Below, piece by piece: positions 1 through 8,815 of a DNA stretch of 64,000 nt. The translations under genes and the position numbers were made by a program. Position 1 is the stretch's first letter. Every line of letters starts with the position of its first letter. The stretch is taken from positions 1-64,000 of the forward strand of contig NZ_JAESDK010000020.1 in assembly GCF_019249245.1 (NCBI RefSeq), written 5' to 3'. The notes under the pieces are model-generated. The model did not search any database, was not told the DNA's origin, and saw nothing but the letters and a program-made list of their open reading frames with translations. Source of the stretch: Alteromonas lipotrueiana. GTDB lineage: Bacteria > Pseudomonadota > Gammaproteobacteria > Enterobacterales > Alteromonadaceae.

Positions 1-107
1 GTTTGTTCATGCTAGCCTCCAAATTGATTTAGTATTGAACAAACTAATTATGGCTCTGGTGAGCAGTTTTGCTGTTAGCTAACCCACGAAAATGCGGAGG
101 CTAGCAT
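1..107. repeat. Nested inverted repeats at the left edge
   Basis: A perfect 12-bp inverted repeat joins 9-20 (ATGCTAGCCTCC) to 96-107 (GGAGGCTAGCAT). A second pair, GTTTGTTC (1-8) and GAACAAAC (37-44), interleaves with it, and a palindrome GTTAGCTAAC lies at about 75-84. The block ends 39 bases before the first gene. It may be a transcript structure, an end of a small mobile element or an operator region. No transposase or integrase is visible and the left flank is cut off, so no identity is assigned. Confidence 0.5.
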
Positions 108-146
108 TTCTCAGGGAGTCATTGTGTCTATTTTCACGGATAATAA

Positions 147-494
147 ATGAATAAAGTGCTGCTATTTCTATTGTTACCTTGGCTTTCTCTTAGTTTCTGC
201 GCTAGTGCAGCAGCTATTGATGACAAAGCCGAACTAGAAAGAGTTGTGATTGGGTATGAGAAACTGGCGGCGAAAGCTAAAGCTTGTCCAAGTTCAGGTA
301 ATATAAGCTCAGAATCATGTAAAAGCTTAATTAAATCCTTCAATTCTGGAGAGGTAAACAAACTACTTAATACCTTTACATCGAATGTCAGTAACTATTT
401 TGCTATAGACCAAAATTTAGCAATGCGAGGTGTTACAGCTATCATTACCATTGCAGACGCTCTGCGCTTTATATGGGAGGAACATAACAAGTGA
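147..494 (+). CDS. Small exported protein of unknown function
   Basis: A 115-residue protein. Residues 1 to about 22 are a clear signal peptide (MNK, then a Leu/Phe/Trp-rich core, then a CASAAA-like cleavage region), so the mature part of about 93 residues should be periplasmic or secreted. It is mostly helical in composition and has two cysteines (CPSSG and ESC) that could pair. I do not recognise the family. The ATG follows CGGATAATAA, a weak ribosome-binding site. It stands alone between a repeat-rich leader and a non-coding stretch. Function unknown; that it is a real gene is inferred from the good signal peptide. Confidence 0.6.
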   Translation: MNKVLLFLLLPWLSLSFCASAAAIDDKAELERVVIGYEKLAAKAKACPSSGNISSESCKSLIKSFNSGEVNKLLNTFTSNVSNYFAIDQNLAMRGVTAIITIADALRFIWEEHNK

Positions 495-1041
495 ATTATG
501 TGGTTTGTAAATTTACTGGGAAAGTACTCGCTGGCCTTTGGCCAGAGAACTCACATTTGCCCCATATCGAAGGCGTGATTCACAGTCCGTTAAACCATCA
601 TAGCGATCATTCGATTATAAATTCATACCGTCCGGATATGGCCTACCAACCCAGTAATACCCGTATAGCATATTTGGCCCCCCTGCTCTTCCCTATGACA
701 TATTGATCCCTAAACTGAGTACATCTCTGCTTCTGCCTAGCGCTCTTTTTGAGACTGTCAGGCAGTCAGGAAAATCCAAATTCCTGAGTCTTTGCGACAA
801 AGTGGCCCGGCTGTCGGGCCGACGCAATCCTTTGGTACTTGCACTCATTCGATTGAGCCTATGTAATAGCTGGGGGGCTGGCATATCGAATTAATCAGGC
901 TGCCATGTTCTGTGTGCAGGCAATGTCGTATTACATATCTTTAAAGCTGCGAATTTTTCGCTGTGGTAAACTCATCGGGTCTTGTTTATCGTACAAGTGC
1001 TATCTATATACATGTTTTGCGGGCAATGTAGTGAGGCTTTT
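495..1041. other. Stretch without a supported gene
   Basis: No convincing gene. A 71-codon frame begins in a GTGA overlap with the preceding stop (491-706), but its protein is low in complexity and lacks family features. Two short hairpins are visible: CTGGCC-TTT-GGCCAG at 531-545 and GGCCCG-N5-CGGGCC at 804-820. Neither has a T-run, so they are not textbook terminators. The last 80 bases presumably hold the smrA promoter. Confidence 0.4.
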
Positions 1042-1626
1042 ATGCAAACAGACTACGACGAAGAATTTGAAACTTTTTTGACTGAAATGGGCGATGTAAA
1101 GCCGTTGGTGCCAGATGATAAAATGCATCTTCATTCACCTGCACAGCAACTTGCTCAAAAGCAACAACGGGCTGCTTTACGACCTGCTGAGAGCAAATAT
1201 ACCAATCCGCTTAGCCTTGAAGGCGTTAAGCCGGTTAAACCGGACGACTTTTTAAGTTATCAGCAGCCAGGAGTGCAGGATGGCGTGTTTAAAAGCTTAC
1301 GGTTAGGCAAGTATGCTATTGAGCGTCGGTTATCGCTTAAGGGGCTGACTGTTGAGCAGTCGCGGGATGCGCTTTACAAAATGGTGTGTCAAAGCCACAA
1401 AAAGGGCGAACGTACGTTACTTATCTCACATGGTACGGGTGAGCAAAGTAAGCCTTTTCCAGCGCTAAAGAAGAGTTATGTCAGGCATTGGCTAGCTGAA
1501 ATGGATGAAATTATTGCCTACCACACAGCCCAGCCTGTTCATGGTGGCCGAGGTGCAACTTACGTCTTATTAAAAAAACATCCGGAACAGAAATTGATAA
1601 ATCGGGAGAAAAACCGTCGCAGGTAA
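1042..1626 (+). CDS. smrA: SmrA-type Smr-domain protein (putative DNA endonuclease)
   Basis: A 194-residue protein from the ATG at 1042, chosen because the N-terminus (acidic, with a MGDVKPL segment) then lines up with SmrA (YdaL) of E. coli. An upstream in-frame start at 982 would add 20 hydrophobic, Cys-rich residues that do not fit the family. The C-terminal half is the Smr domain: LSLKGLTVEQ, SHGTG and the end motif GGRGATYVLL. The LDLHG motif of many Smr proteins is replaced by LSLKG, which is also degenerate in E. coli SmrA. Smr domains nick or cleave nucleic acids in several systems; the substrate of this one is not evident. Confidence 0.85.
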   Translation: MQTDYDEEFETFLTEMGDVKPLVPDDKMHLHSPAQQLAQKQQRAALRPAESKYTNPLSLEGVKPVKPDDFLSYQQPGVQDGVFKSLRLGKYAIERRLSLKGLTVEQSRDALYKMVCQSHKKGERTLLISHGTGEQSKPFPALKKSYVRHWLAEMDEIIAYHTAQPVHGGRGATYVLLKKHPEQKLINREKNRRR

Positions 1627-1632
1627 TTTCTG

Positions 1633-1676
1633 AGCGCGCAGACTACACTAAGTTGTGTTCAGTCATTCTGCGCGCT
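1633..1676. terminator. Hairpin between smrA and the convergent small ORF
   Basis: AGCGCGCAGA (1633-1642) pairs perfectly with TCTGCGCGCT (1667-1676), and further pairing (ACAC/GTGT) lies inside. The stem starts 6 bases after the smrA stop. There is no long T-run on either strand, so intrinsic termination is likely but not certain. Confidence 0.5.
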
Positions 1677-1683
1677 AAAGAAA

Positions 1684-1824
1684 TTATAGTTGGACAGACT
1701 GCTTTGTACTTTGCATTTGTACGCTCGCAGCACTGGCCGAAGAGCTAAACACGGCCGTAATCATCATAAATAATACAGCAAGAGCAACTCCGGTTAGTCC
1801 AAACCCTCGTGATGAACGATTCAT
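1684..1824 (-). CDS. Possible 46-residue exported peptide
   Basis: ATG at 1824 (reverse strand), stop at 1684. The product starts MNRSSRGFGL, continues with a hydrophobic core (VALAVLFMMITAVF) and a SSSASAAS cleavage-like region, then about 14 polar residues ending SVQL. This is a typical signal-peptide layout, with a purine-rich AAAGAGA upstream as a possible ribosome-binding site. It may be a small exported or membrane-attached peptide, or chance. Conservation in relatives would decide. Confidence 0.35.
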   Translation of the reverse strand: MNRSSRGFGLTGVALAVLFMMITAVFSSSASAASVQMQSTKQSVQL

Positions 1825-1935
1825 AGTCGTCTCTTTTGATTCACAGATTTTCGCACGCATCGACGAAAATAAGGTTATGACCCGTATTCCCTATTACTAA
1901 GCGCCATCCCAGGCTGCAAATACTCTAAAGCAGTC

Positions 1936-1992
1936 TGTAAAAGATAACAAGGCGCATTTAGTATAAATAGCGCACAATAGTTATCTTTTATT
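1936..1992 (-). terminator. purL terminator
   Basis: AAAAGATAAC (1939-1948) pairs with GTTATCTTTT (1980-1989), with an inner GCGC pairing, starting a few bases beyond the purL stop. On the reverse strand the stem ends in TTTT, as expected of an intrinsic terminator. Confidence 0.7.
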
Positions 1993-1997
1993 GGCTG

Positions 1998-4900
1998 CTA
2001 ACCCACAAACACTCTGGCATTGCGGAACATGCGCATCCAGGCGCCGTCTTCTTGCCAGTTATCGGGGTACCACGAGTTAGCCACTGTCCTGAATACCCGC
2101 TCTGGATGCGGCATCATAATGGTGCTTCGACCATCAGAGGAAGTCAGTCCGGTTATGCCGGCCGGCGAACCATTTGGGTTAGCCGGATACTGCGTAGCGA
2201 CTTGTCCATAGTTGTCGACATAACGAAGGGCAACCTGGGATTGAGCCTGTGCAACCGATTGGCCGTGGCTAAATTCGGCCCGGCCCTCGCCATGGCTCAC
2301 CGCAATAGGCATTGTTGAGCCCTGCATACCCTGCAGTAAAACCGACGCTGAGTCGGTAACCTCTACCATTGCTACCCGGGCTTCAAAGCGCTCAGACAAA
2401 TTACGTACAAAGTGCGGCCAGTGTTCGGTACCGGGTATTAATGATTTCAGATTAGAGAGCATCTGACAGCCATTACACACCCCCAGACTGAAAGTATCGT
2501 TGCGTTCAAAGAATGCCGCAAATTGATCGCGAGCCAGTGTATTGAACAACACCGATTTTGCCCAGCCTTCACCAGCGCCAAGAACATCCCCGTAAGAAAA
2601 GCCGCCACACGCTGCCAATCCTTTAAAATCAGTTAACGAGACCTTACCCGATAAAATATCGCTCATGTGCACATCAACAGCACTAAAACCAGCACGCGTA
2701 AACGCAGCAGCCATTTCATGATGCGAATTCACGCCTTGCTCACGTAAAATTGCAATTTGGGGACGTAATCCGGTAGCAATCATCGGCGCCGCGATATCTT
2801 CGGTGACGTCATAACTAAGTTTGGCGCTAAGTCCTGGATCTTCGCTATCCTGCTTGGCGTTGTGTTCTTCACGGGCGCATTCTGGGTTATCGCGAAGTGA
2901 CTGCATTTTGAAGGTAGTACCAGCCCATGCCATGCGAAGCGGCGCACGCTGTTCGGCAAAAACAGATAAACCGTTACGGCAGAACTCTATTTTATCCTGA
3001 GTGTTTAGCGTGCCCACTTCGTGGCACAACCCGGCAATACCGTGTTCACTGAAAATATCCTGCAACGCAGCAATATGTTCTTGGGCCACCTGCACCACCG
3101 CACCTAACTCTTCGCTAAACAAAACACTTAAATCATCACTGCCCAGGGTATCAAGATTGACCGTTACGCCCGTTTTACCAGCAAAAGCCATCTCGGCTAT
3201 GGTGGTAAACAGGCCCCCGTCTGAGCGGTCATGATACGCCAGCAATAAGTTTTGTTCGCTGGCTTGTTGAATAGCGTTGAAAAAACCGAGAAGCTGTTCG
3301 GCATTATCAACATCAGCAGGATGACTGCCCAGCTGCTCATAAACCTGCGCCAGGCAACTTCCGCCCAAACGGTTTTGGCCAGCCCCCAAATCGAGTAAAA
3401 ACAAACGCGTATCAGGTTGGGTAGTCTGCAGTTCGGGAGTCAGTGTTTTACGAATGTCTTTTACCGCGCCAAAGGCGGTAATAACCAACGATAACGGTGA
3501 GGTTACCGCTTTGTCGTTGCCATTTTCATCTTGCCATGCCGTTTTCATCGACATCGAATCTTTGCCAACCGGAATTGTTAACCCCAGCTGTGGGCACAAC
3601 TCTTCGCCTACGGCTTTAACTGCTTCATACAAACCAGCATCTTCGCCCGGGTGTCCAGCTGCGGCCATCCAGTTTGCTGATAATTTAATGCGCTTGATGT
3701 CACCAATGTTTGAGGCCGCAATGTTGGTTAAAGCCTCGCCCACCGCCATACGAGCAGATGCCCCATGCGATAACAGTGCTATTGGCGTGCGTTCACCCAC
3801 TGCCATGGCTTCACCATGGTAGGTGTCAAACGCACTGGCGGTCACTGCCACATCGGCCACCGGAATTTGCCACGGCCCCACCATTTGATCCCGGGCAACC
3901 AAGCCGGTCACCGAGCGATCGCCGATGGTGATTAAAAAGGTTTTTTCAGCAATAGCCGGCAATGCCAGCAGTCTTTGGGTCGCGTCTTTAATTGTGATGC
4001 CGGTGCGATCCAGCTCTTGTGCAGGCGCTGTCGCCGAGCTAACCTCACGGTGCATTTTGGGCGGCTTGCCTAATAAAACATCAAGCGGCATATCGATAGG
4101 TTGGTTGTCGTACTGCGCATCGTTTAAAGTAAGATGCGGCGCTTGAGTCGCCTCGCCGACTACCGCAAAAGGAGCACGCTCGCGCTGGCATATTGCCTCA
4201 AAAACGGGCATATCTTCAGCAGCGACCGACATCACGTAACGTTCCTGAGACTCATTACACCATATTTCAAGCGGTGTCATACCTGGCTCGTCGGTAAGCA
4301 CATTACGTAATTCAAACTTACCTCCACGACCGGCGTCATTAACCAGCTCAGGTAGCGCATTTGATAAGCCCCCGGCACCCACGTCATGAATAAACTGAAT
4401 GGGATTGGCATCGCCCAGCTGCCAGCACGCATCAATGACTTCCTGACAACGACGCTCCATTTCCGGATTGTCTCGTTGTACTGAGGCAAAATCCAGGTCT
4501 TCATTAGACTGGCCCGAAGCCATTGACGAGGCCGCGCCGCCACCCAGCCCGATATTCATAGCCGGGCCACCAAGCACAATCAGTTTTGCGCCTACAGTGA
4601 TCTCATTTTTTTCAACATGATCGCGGCGTATATTCCCTAAGCCCCCCGCCAGCATCACTGGCTTGTGGTAACCACGTACCTCGGTGCCATTAAAGCTGTT
4701 AACGGTTTGTTCGTAAGTACGAAAATAACCCAGCAGGGCTGGCCGTCCAAATTCGTTATTAAACGCGGCGCCGCCTAACGGTCCTTCCAGCATAATATCC
4801 AGCGCACTAACTATACGTCCTGGTTTTCCGTAAGGCTGCTCCCACGGTTGTACAGCATCGGGTAAATTAAGGTTAGACACACTAAACCCTACCAGTCCTG

Positions 4901-5888
4901 CTTTGGGCTTAGAACCTCGGCCGGTAGCGCCTTCATCGCGTATTTCACCGCCCGAGCCTGTTGCTGCCCCGGCAAACGGAGAAATCGCCGTAGGGTGGTT
5001 GTGAGTTTCAACCTTCATTAATATTGCGATATCTTCGTGATGGTACTCATACTGGTGCGTGGCAGGGTCTGGAAAGAAACGCCCTGCCGGCCAGCCTTCC
5101 ATAACGGCGGCGTTATCTTTGTAAGCTGAAAACACATGATCAGGCAATACTTCAAAGGTATTTTTAATCATTTTGAACAACGATTTTGTTTGTTCAACGC
5201 CATCGATAGTCCAGCTCGCATTAAAAATCTTATGACGGCAATGTTCAGAATTGGCCTGGGCAAACATGTACAGTTCAATATCGTTGGGGTTGCGCCCTAA
5301 CCGAGTAAAGCTGGTATAAAGATAATCAATTTCATCCTCGGCCAGTGCCAGGCCCAGCGCATGGTTTGCGTCGGTCAGAGCTTGTTTGCCCTGCGCCAGA
5401 ATATTTACCGATTTGAAACTTTCTCCCCGGGTGTGGTGAAATAATGCCCCGGCGTCGTCAATATTGCCAAATACGGTTTCGGTCATTCGGTCATGCAGCA
5501 CCTGCGCCACCTGCTCGTGCTCAGCGGCCGTCAACGGCTCGTCTGTATCCAGGTAATAGGCACAGCCGCGCTCAATGCGCTGCAAATTGGCCAGACCACA
5601 ATTGTGGGCAATGTCGGTAGCTTTCGTTGACCAGGGAGAAATTGTGCCCGGACGGGGCGTCACTAAAAATAAGGTACCTTGAGGGGATTGCGTGCAGCGG
5701 TTGGGGCCATAGGTGAGCAGCTGGTTAAGTACCGCGGTGTCGGATTCACTCAGTACTGTTTGAGTTTCAACCAGATGAATATACTCAGCGTATAGTCGGT
5801 TAATTTTGATGCCTGATTGACCAAGCCGTTCAATAAGTTTAGTTTGTCTAAATTCAGACAGTGCAGGAGCGCCTCGAAGGACCAACAT
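1998..5888 (-). CDS. purL: Phosphoribosylformylglycinamidine synthase
   Basis: A 1296-residue large-type PurL, practically the length of the E. coli enzyme (1295). It converts FGAR, glutamine and ATP to FGAM in purine synthesis, in the cytoplasm. The N-terminus ([11 protein letters not shown]) matches the FGAR amidotransferase N-terminal domain. The central AIRS-like synthase part contains [14 protein letters not shown] and [13 protein letters not shown]. The C-terminal glutaminase has the nucleophile in GVCNGC (Cys 1138) and the triad partners in PHPER (His 1261, Glu 1263). Single gene with its own promoter and terminator, followed on the other side by mltF as in E. coli. Confidence 0.98.
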   Translation of the reverse strand: MLVLRGAPALSEFRQTKLIERLGQSGIKINRLYAEYIHLVETQTVLSESDTAVLNQLLTYGPNRCTQSPQGTLFLVTPRPGTISPWSTKATDIAHNCGLANLQRIERGCAYYLDTDEPLTAAEHEQVAQVLHDRMTETVFGNIDDAGALFHHTRGESFKSVNILAQGKQALTDANHALGLALAEDEIDYLYTSFTRLGRNPNDIELYMFAQANSEHCRHKIFNASWTIDGVEQTKSLFKMIKNTFEVLPDHVFSAYKDNAAVMEGWPAGRFFPDPATHQYEYHHEDIAILMKVETHNHPTAISPFAGAATGSGGEIRDEGATGRGSKPKAGLVGFSVSNLNLPDAVQPWEQPYGKPGRIVSALDIMLEGPLGGAAFNNEFGRPALLGYFRTYEQTVNSFNGTEVRGYHKPVMLAGGLGNIRRDHVEKNEITVGAKLIVLGGPAMNIGLGGGAASSMASGQSNEDLDFASVQRDNPEMERRCQEVIDACWQLGDANPIQFIHDVGAGGLSNALPELVNDAGRGGKFELRNVLTDEPGMTPLEIWCNESQERYVMSVAAEDMPVFEAICQRERAPFAVVGEATQAPHLTLNDAQYDNQPIDMPLDVLLGKPPKMHREVSSATAPAQELDRTGITIKDATQRLLALPAIAEKTFLITIGDRSVTGLVARDQMVGPWQIPVADVAVTASAFDTYHGEAMAVGERTPIALLSHGASARMAVGEALTNIAASNIGDIKRIKLSANWMAAAGHPGEDAGLYEAVKAVGEELCPQLGLTIPVGKDSMSMKTAWQDENGNDKAVTSPLSLVITAFGAVKDIRKTLTPELQTTQPDTRLFLLDLGAGQNRLGGSCLAQVYEQLGSHPADVDNAEQLLGFFNAIQQASEQNLLLAYHDRSDGGLFTTIAEMAFAGKTGVTVNLDTLGSDDLSVLFSEELGAVVQVAQEHIAALQDIFSEHGIAGLCHEVGTLNTQDKIEFCRNGLSVFAEQRAPLRMAWAGTTFKMQSLRDNPECAREEHNAKQDSEDPGLSAKLSYDVTEDIAAPMIATGLRPQIAILREQGVNSHHEMAAAFTRAGFSAVDVHMSDILSGKVSLTDFKGLAACGGFSYGDVLGAGEGWAKSVLFNTLARDQFAAFFERNDTFSLGVCNGCQMLSNLKSLIPGTEHWPHFVRNLSERFEARVAMVEVTDSASVLLQGMQGSTMPIAVSHGEGRAEFSHGQSVAQAQSQVALRYVDNYGQVATQYPANPNGSPAGITGLTSSDGRSTIMMPHPERVFRTVANSWYPDNWQEDGAWMRMFRNARVFVG

Positions 5889-5907
5889 ATCGCTTTACCT
5901 GATTGTT

Positions 5908-5993
5908 ATTTGATAACAACGTCATAGATTGCTGTTATCTTTTGATTGACGGGGTTCGGCGCGGATTATAGAGCAATTCGGGTTAATTGATAA
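5908..5993 (-). promoter_or_regulatory. purL promoter and leader hairpin
   Basis: On the reverse strand a perfect TATAAT (5965-5970) lies 17 bases downstream of TTATCA (5988-5993), a good sigma-70 arrangement reading into purL. Between it and the start codon, GATAACA and TGTTATC form an inverted repeat (about 5908-5940), which could be a leader hairpin. I did not find a close match to the E. coli PurR box. Confidence 0.6.
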
Positions 5994-6035
5994 CCATGGA
6001 TTGAACGATTAAGCAGGATTTTTACCTTTAGTAGT

Positions 6036-7466
6036 ATGATAAGTCTTCACTCTTTTATCTCACATCTTAATCGTGTCTTCACGCTACGCCTTTGGCGTGC
6101 ATACGCTATGGTACTGATGCTGCCACTTATTATCTTACAGATTGGCTGCAACCCGACCCCACCGCCAAATAAACTACAACAGATAAAACAAGACGGTATT
6201 TTAAAAGTAGGGACTATTTATGGCCGCACCACATTTTATCACGGCAGTACCGGCCCTCAAGGGTTCGAATACGAACTGGCTGAACGATTCGCTAAACAGC
6301 TAGGGGTGCAGCTTCAGCTTTTGCCTTTTTACTCATATCATGCACTGATGCAAGACCTGGATCAGGGCCGTATTGATCTGGTTGCCGCGGGCGATGCGTT
6401 ATCTGCCTCTAATAAAGATGTGTACAAACTGGGGCCGGTGTATCAGCAGGTTGCGCACAAACTTGTATTTCAGCAAGGCCAGCCCCGCCCCCGCCGGATC
6501 GACGATTTAACCGCGCCGCTGTTAGTGGTAAAAGGCAGCAGTACCGAACAGCTTATGCAGCAATTGCAGCAACACAACCCCGACCTGAAATGGCAAAGCA
6601 CCGATAATAAAGATATCTGGGAGCTGCTAAGTGATGTTGCGCAAGGAACATTGGCGTATACCGTGGTAGACACCAATACATTATCGGTGCAACGTCGGCA
6701 ATTTCCTCAGCTCAGTATTGGATTTGGGTTGGATGAACCAAAGGGCATTGCCTGGTTACTTAATGCAGAAGAAGATGATTCGTTGCGCAGCGCAATTATT
6801 CAGTATTTCGGTCACCTGCATCAGGGCGGTGTGTTTAAGTCACTGGAAGATAAATATTTCGGGCATATCCGTCAATTTAACTATGTTGATACCCGGGCTT
6901 TTATTCAGGCCGCCAAAAACCAGTTACCTACCTATATTGATATGTTTCGGCGTCATGCTAAAGACATTGACTGGCGCCTGCTGGCGGCCATGAGTTACCA
7001 GGAGAGTCACTGGCAGCCTGATGCTGTGTCTTATACAGGGGTTCAGGGCATGATGATGCTTACCCGCGATACTGCCAGCGACCTGAATATTGCCTCCAGA
7101 CTTGACCCGCAAAGCAGCATTGACGGCGGTGCCCGATACGTTACCAGTTTAATTCGTCGTATACCGGCCCGGGTAGGTCACCCCGATCGTCTCTGGATGG
7201 CTTTAGCGGCGTATAATATAGGCTTAGGCCACTTAAATGACGCACGCGATTTGACTGAACAACAAGGTGGCAATCCGGATTTGTGGGTTGATGTAAAAAG
7301 ACGGCTACCATTGCTGGAACAAAAACAGTTCTATAAAACCACCACCTATGGCTTTGCCCGGGGTCGGGAGGGCAAAAAATACGTAGAGAATATTCGTCGC
7401 TATTACGACACCCTTATTTATTTGGATAATAACACGGAATTACTACAGCCTTTGCCTGAGGCCTGA
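6036..7466 (+). CDS. mltF: Membrane-bound lytic murein transglycosylase F
   Basis: A 476-residue protein. A hydrophobic N-terminus (residues 20-38) ends in LQIGC; Cys 38 could be lipidated, although the lipobox is imperfect. Residues about 50-285 are a family-3 solute-binding-like domain (GILKVGTIYG, GFEYELAERFA). Residues about 300-450 are the SLT lysozyme-like domain with the catalytic glutamate in SYQESHW (Glu 323) and the AAYNIGLGHL motif. MltF cleaves peptidoglycan glycan strands with formation of 1,6-anhydromuramyl ends at the outer membrane, controlled by the binding domain. It lies divergently from purL and next to tadA, as in E. coli. Confidence 0.96.
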   Translation: MISLHSFISHLNRVFTLRLWRAYAMVLMLPLIILQIGCNPTPPPNKLQQIKQDGILKVGTIYGRTTFYHGSTGPQGFEYELAERFAKQLGVQLQLLPFYSYHALMQDLDQGRIDLVAAGDALSASNKDVYKLGPVYQQVAHKLVFQQGQPRPRRIDDLTAPLLVVKGSSTEQLMQQLQQHNPDLKWQSTDNKDIWELLSDVAQGTLAYTVVDTNTLSVQRRQFPQLSIGFGLDEPKGIAWLLNAEEDDSLRSAIIQYFGHLHQGGVFKSLEDKYFGHIRQFNYVDTRAFIQAAKNQLPTYIDMFRRHAKDIDWRLLAAMSYQESHWQPDAVSYTGVQGMMMLTRDTASDLNIASRLDPQSSIDGGARYVTSLIRRIPARVGHPDRLWMALAAYNIGLGHLNDARDLTEQQGGNPDLWVDVKRRLPLLEQKQFYKTTTYGFARGREGKKYVENIRRYYDTLIYLDNNTELLQPLPEA

Positions 7467-7506
7467 ATTTGAATCACAAGGGGTTAGCCTTTATAATTAG
7501 AGATAG

Positions 7507-7619
7507 AACAGCAGATAGAAATGTGATATCAAAAACATGCTTCTATGCGTGGGCAAACCCGCTAAGGCAAACGTAACGTACTACTTAACGACGTCTTATA
7601 ACCGCTCATTTCTGCTGTT
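7507..7619 (+). ncRNA. Candidate structured RNA or leader
   Basis: The 180-base gap after mltF contains a long closing stem: AACAGCAG (7507-7514) with CTGCTGTT (7612-7619), continued by AAATG (7519-7523) with CATTT (7607-7611) around a 4-base bulge. Inside, CATGC/GCGTG (7536-7551) and GTGGG-CAAA-CCCGC (7549-7562) are competing hairpins. It ends 28 bases before the start of a tiny basic ORF. Part of it (GGGCAAACC) resembles a piece of c-di-GMP-I riboswitches, but the rest of that consensus is absent. Whether it is transcribed is unknown. Confidence 0.3.
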
Positions 7620-7647
7620 TTGTAAACTCAAACGGAAAAAGGAATGA

Positions 7648-7803
7648 ATGAAAAGAAACCGAATGATGAAATCCAGAAAATTTTTACGTAATAATAATCA
7701 TCGGCGTTTAATGTTTAAACGCAGTCATCAACGCATGTTACATCGCCGGCGCCAGTTTGTATGTTACGACCTGCAACCAGAAATTCAGCGTTCTGCTTCG
7801 TAA
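7648..7803 (+). CDS. Possible 51-residue highly basic protein
   Basis: ATG at 7648 preceded by AAAAAGGA at a 4-base spacing, a good ribosome-binding site. The product starts MKRNRMMKSRKFLR and is extremely rich in Arg, Lys and His (about 20 of 51), with a short tail of mixed composition. It resembles nucleic-acid- or ribosome-associated mini-proteins only in charge; I do not recognise a family. Its last 19 bases overlap the convergent tadA stop region. Real translation is inferred from the ribosome-binding site and the charge bias. Confidence 0.4.
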   Translation: MKRNRMMKSRKFLRNNNHRRLMFKRSHQRMLHRRRQFVCYDLQPEIQRSAS

Positions 7804-8321
7804 GCGCGCTGAGCCAGCTTCAGGGCTTTTTTTTCGGCCCGACGACGGGCAAAAAAATGGGATATTACTTCAGCACACGCTTCTTTTAAAATTCCGCCAC
7901 AAAGCCCGGGCTGATGATTCAGCTGGCTATGATTAAGCAGTTGTAATGCAGACCCCGCTGCTCCGGTTTTCAAGTCATAAGCGCCAAACACCACCCGCTT
8001 AAGCCGGCTATGCACAATGGCCCCCGCGCACATAGGACACGGTTCCAGGGTCACATACAAAGTGGCGTCAACAATCCGATAATTTTGTACCGCTTTGGCC
8101 GCCATTCTGATGGCTTGCAATTCTGCATGCGCACTTGGATCGTGATCAGTAATGGGCGTATTCCAGCCTTCACCAATAATTTTTCCGTTTAGCACCACAA
8201 TTGCCCCCACCGGCACTTCCCCCAGCGCTTCTGCACGACGCGCGCGTTCAATGGCAAGTTGCATCCAGTGCTCGTCGCTATGGTCAATCACTGCTTCAGT
8301 TGGCGAATTTGACGAATTCAT
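7785..8321 (-). CDS. tadA: tRNA-specific adenosine deaminase
   Basis: A 178-residue zinc deaminase that converts A34 of tRNA-Arg(ACG) to inosine. The cytidine/deoxycytidylate deaminase fold is evident from HAE (His 65, Glu 67) and PCPMC (Cys 95, Cys 98), the zinc ligands and proton shuttle, plus ARRAEALGEVPVGA at the N-terminus. Length fits E. coli TadA (167) with a slightly longer N-terminus. mltF-tadA adjacency is conserved in E. coli, although here the genes are convergent with a small ORF between. Confidence 0.96.
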   Translation of the reverse strand: MNSSNSPTEAVIDHSDEHWMQLAIERARRAEALGEVPVGAIVVLNGKIIGEGWNTPITDHDPSAHAELQAIRMAAKAVQNYRIVDATLYVTLEPCPMCAGAIVHSRLKRVVFGAYDLKTGAAGSALQLLNHSQLNHQPGLCGGILKEACAEVISHFFARRRAEKKALKLAQRAYEAER

Positions 8322-8529
8322 TGGCCAATTTCCTAATTTCTATTGAGCTATATTTTTTAAAATAAATATAACCATATAATAATTAATAACTTTTTTTATT
8401 TTGAAACGTTGCATACATTTTGCTTTATGAGTTAACTATAAGCTAAAATGCTTAAATAGAATAAAATATAAGCAATTCTTAAGAAATCATTTTACACTAA
8501 AATAGTGATATCAGGTGAGGGTAACAAAA

Positions 8530-8766
8530 ATGAACTTAACCGCTATAGCCATTGTGGCAATTGTCTCAGGTGTGATTTATAAAATTATAGAAGCAGGGTG
8601 CCAGGTATCAAAAAACAAAAGCGCCAGCCAGAGCACACTCAAAGAGTATCAAAGCGAAATCGCCGAGCTGCGCGAACGTATTGAAGTACTCGAAAAAATT
8701 GTCACCGACGAAAGCTATGAGTTAAAAAAGAAATTTAAAGATCTTGATAACGACAAAGTTGCTTAA
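8530..8766 (+). CDS. Small membrane protein with coiled coil, PspB-like
   Basis: A 78-residue protein from the ATG at 8530. AGGTGAGG ends 9 bases before it and is a strong ribosome-binding site, so the GTG inside that site at 8515 is unlikely to be the start. Residues 3-22 form one transmembrane helix (LTAIAIVAIVSGVIYKII); residues about 38-70 are a charged coiled coil (ELRERIEVLEKIVTDE) ending in a KDL tail. Layout and the RERI..LE.I..DE pattern resemble phage-shock protein PspB, but no pspA or pspC is adjacent, so the role is open. The 190 bases upstream are very AT-rich. Confidence 0.6.
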   Translation: MNLTAIAIVAIVSGVIYKIIEAGCQVSKNKSASQSTLKEYQSEIAELRERIEVLEKIVTDESYELKKKFKDLDNDKVA

Positions 8767-8815
8767 ACCCAATCATACCGGCGTTTAGTTTAGTTTAAGT
8801 AAGCGTTGTGTGTCG

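Noticed and set aside
1-146. Integron attC site
   Set aside because: The repeats lack the GTTRRRY and RYYYAAC core sites, and no integrase is present.
491-706. 71-codon frame overlapping the stop of the first gene by GTGA
   Set aside because: The overlap looks like coupling, but the product has no domain, signal or coding bias, and hairpins lie within it.
5889-5964. PurR operator upstream of purL
   Set aside because: No sequence close to the ACGCAAACGTTTNCGT consensus was found between the promoter and the start codon.
7507-7619. c-di-GMP-I (GEMM) riboswitch
   Set aside because: Only GGGCAAACC agrees; the GNRA loop, its receptor and the GACGCAAAGCC segment of the consensus are missing, so only an unclassified structured RNA is proposed.
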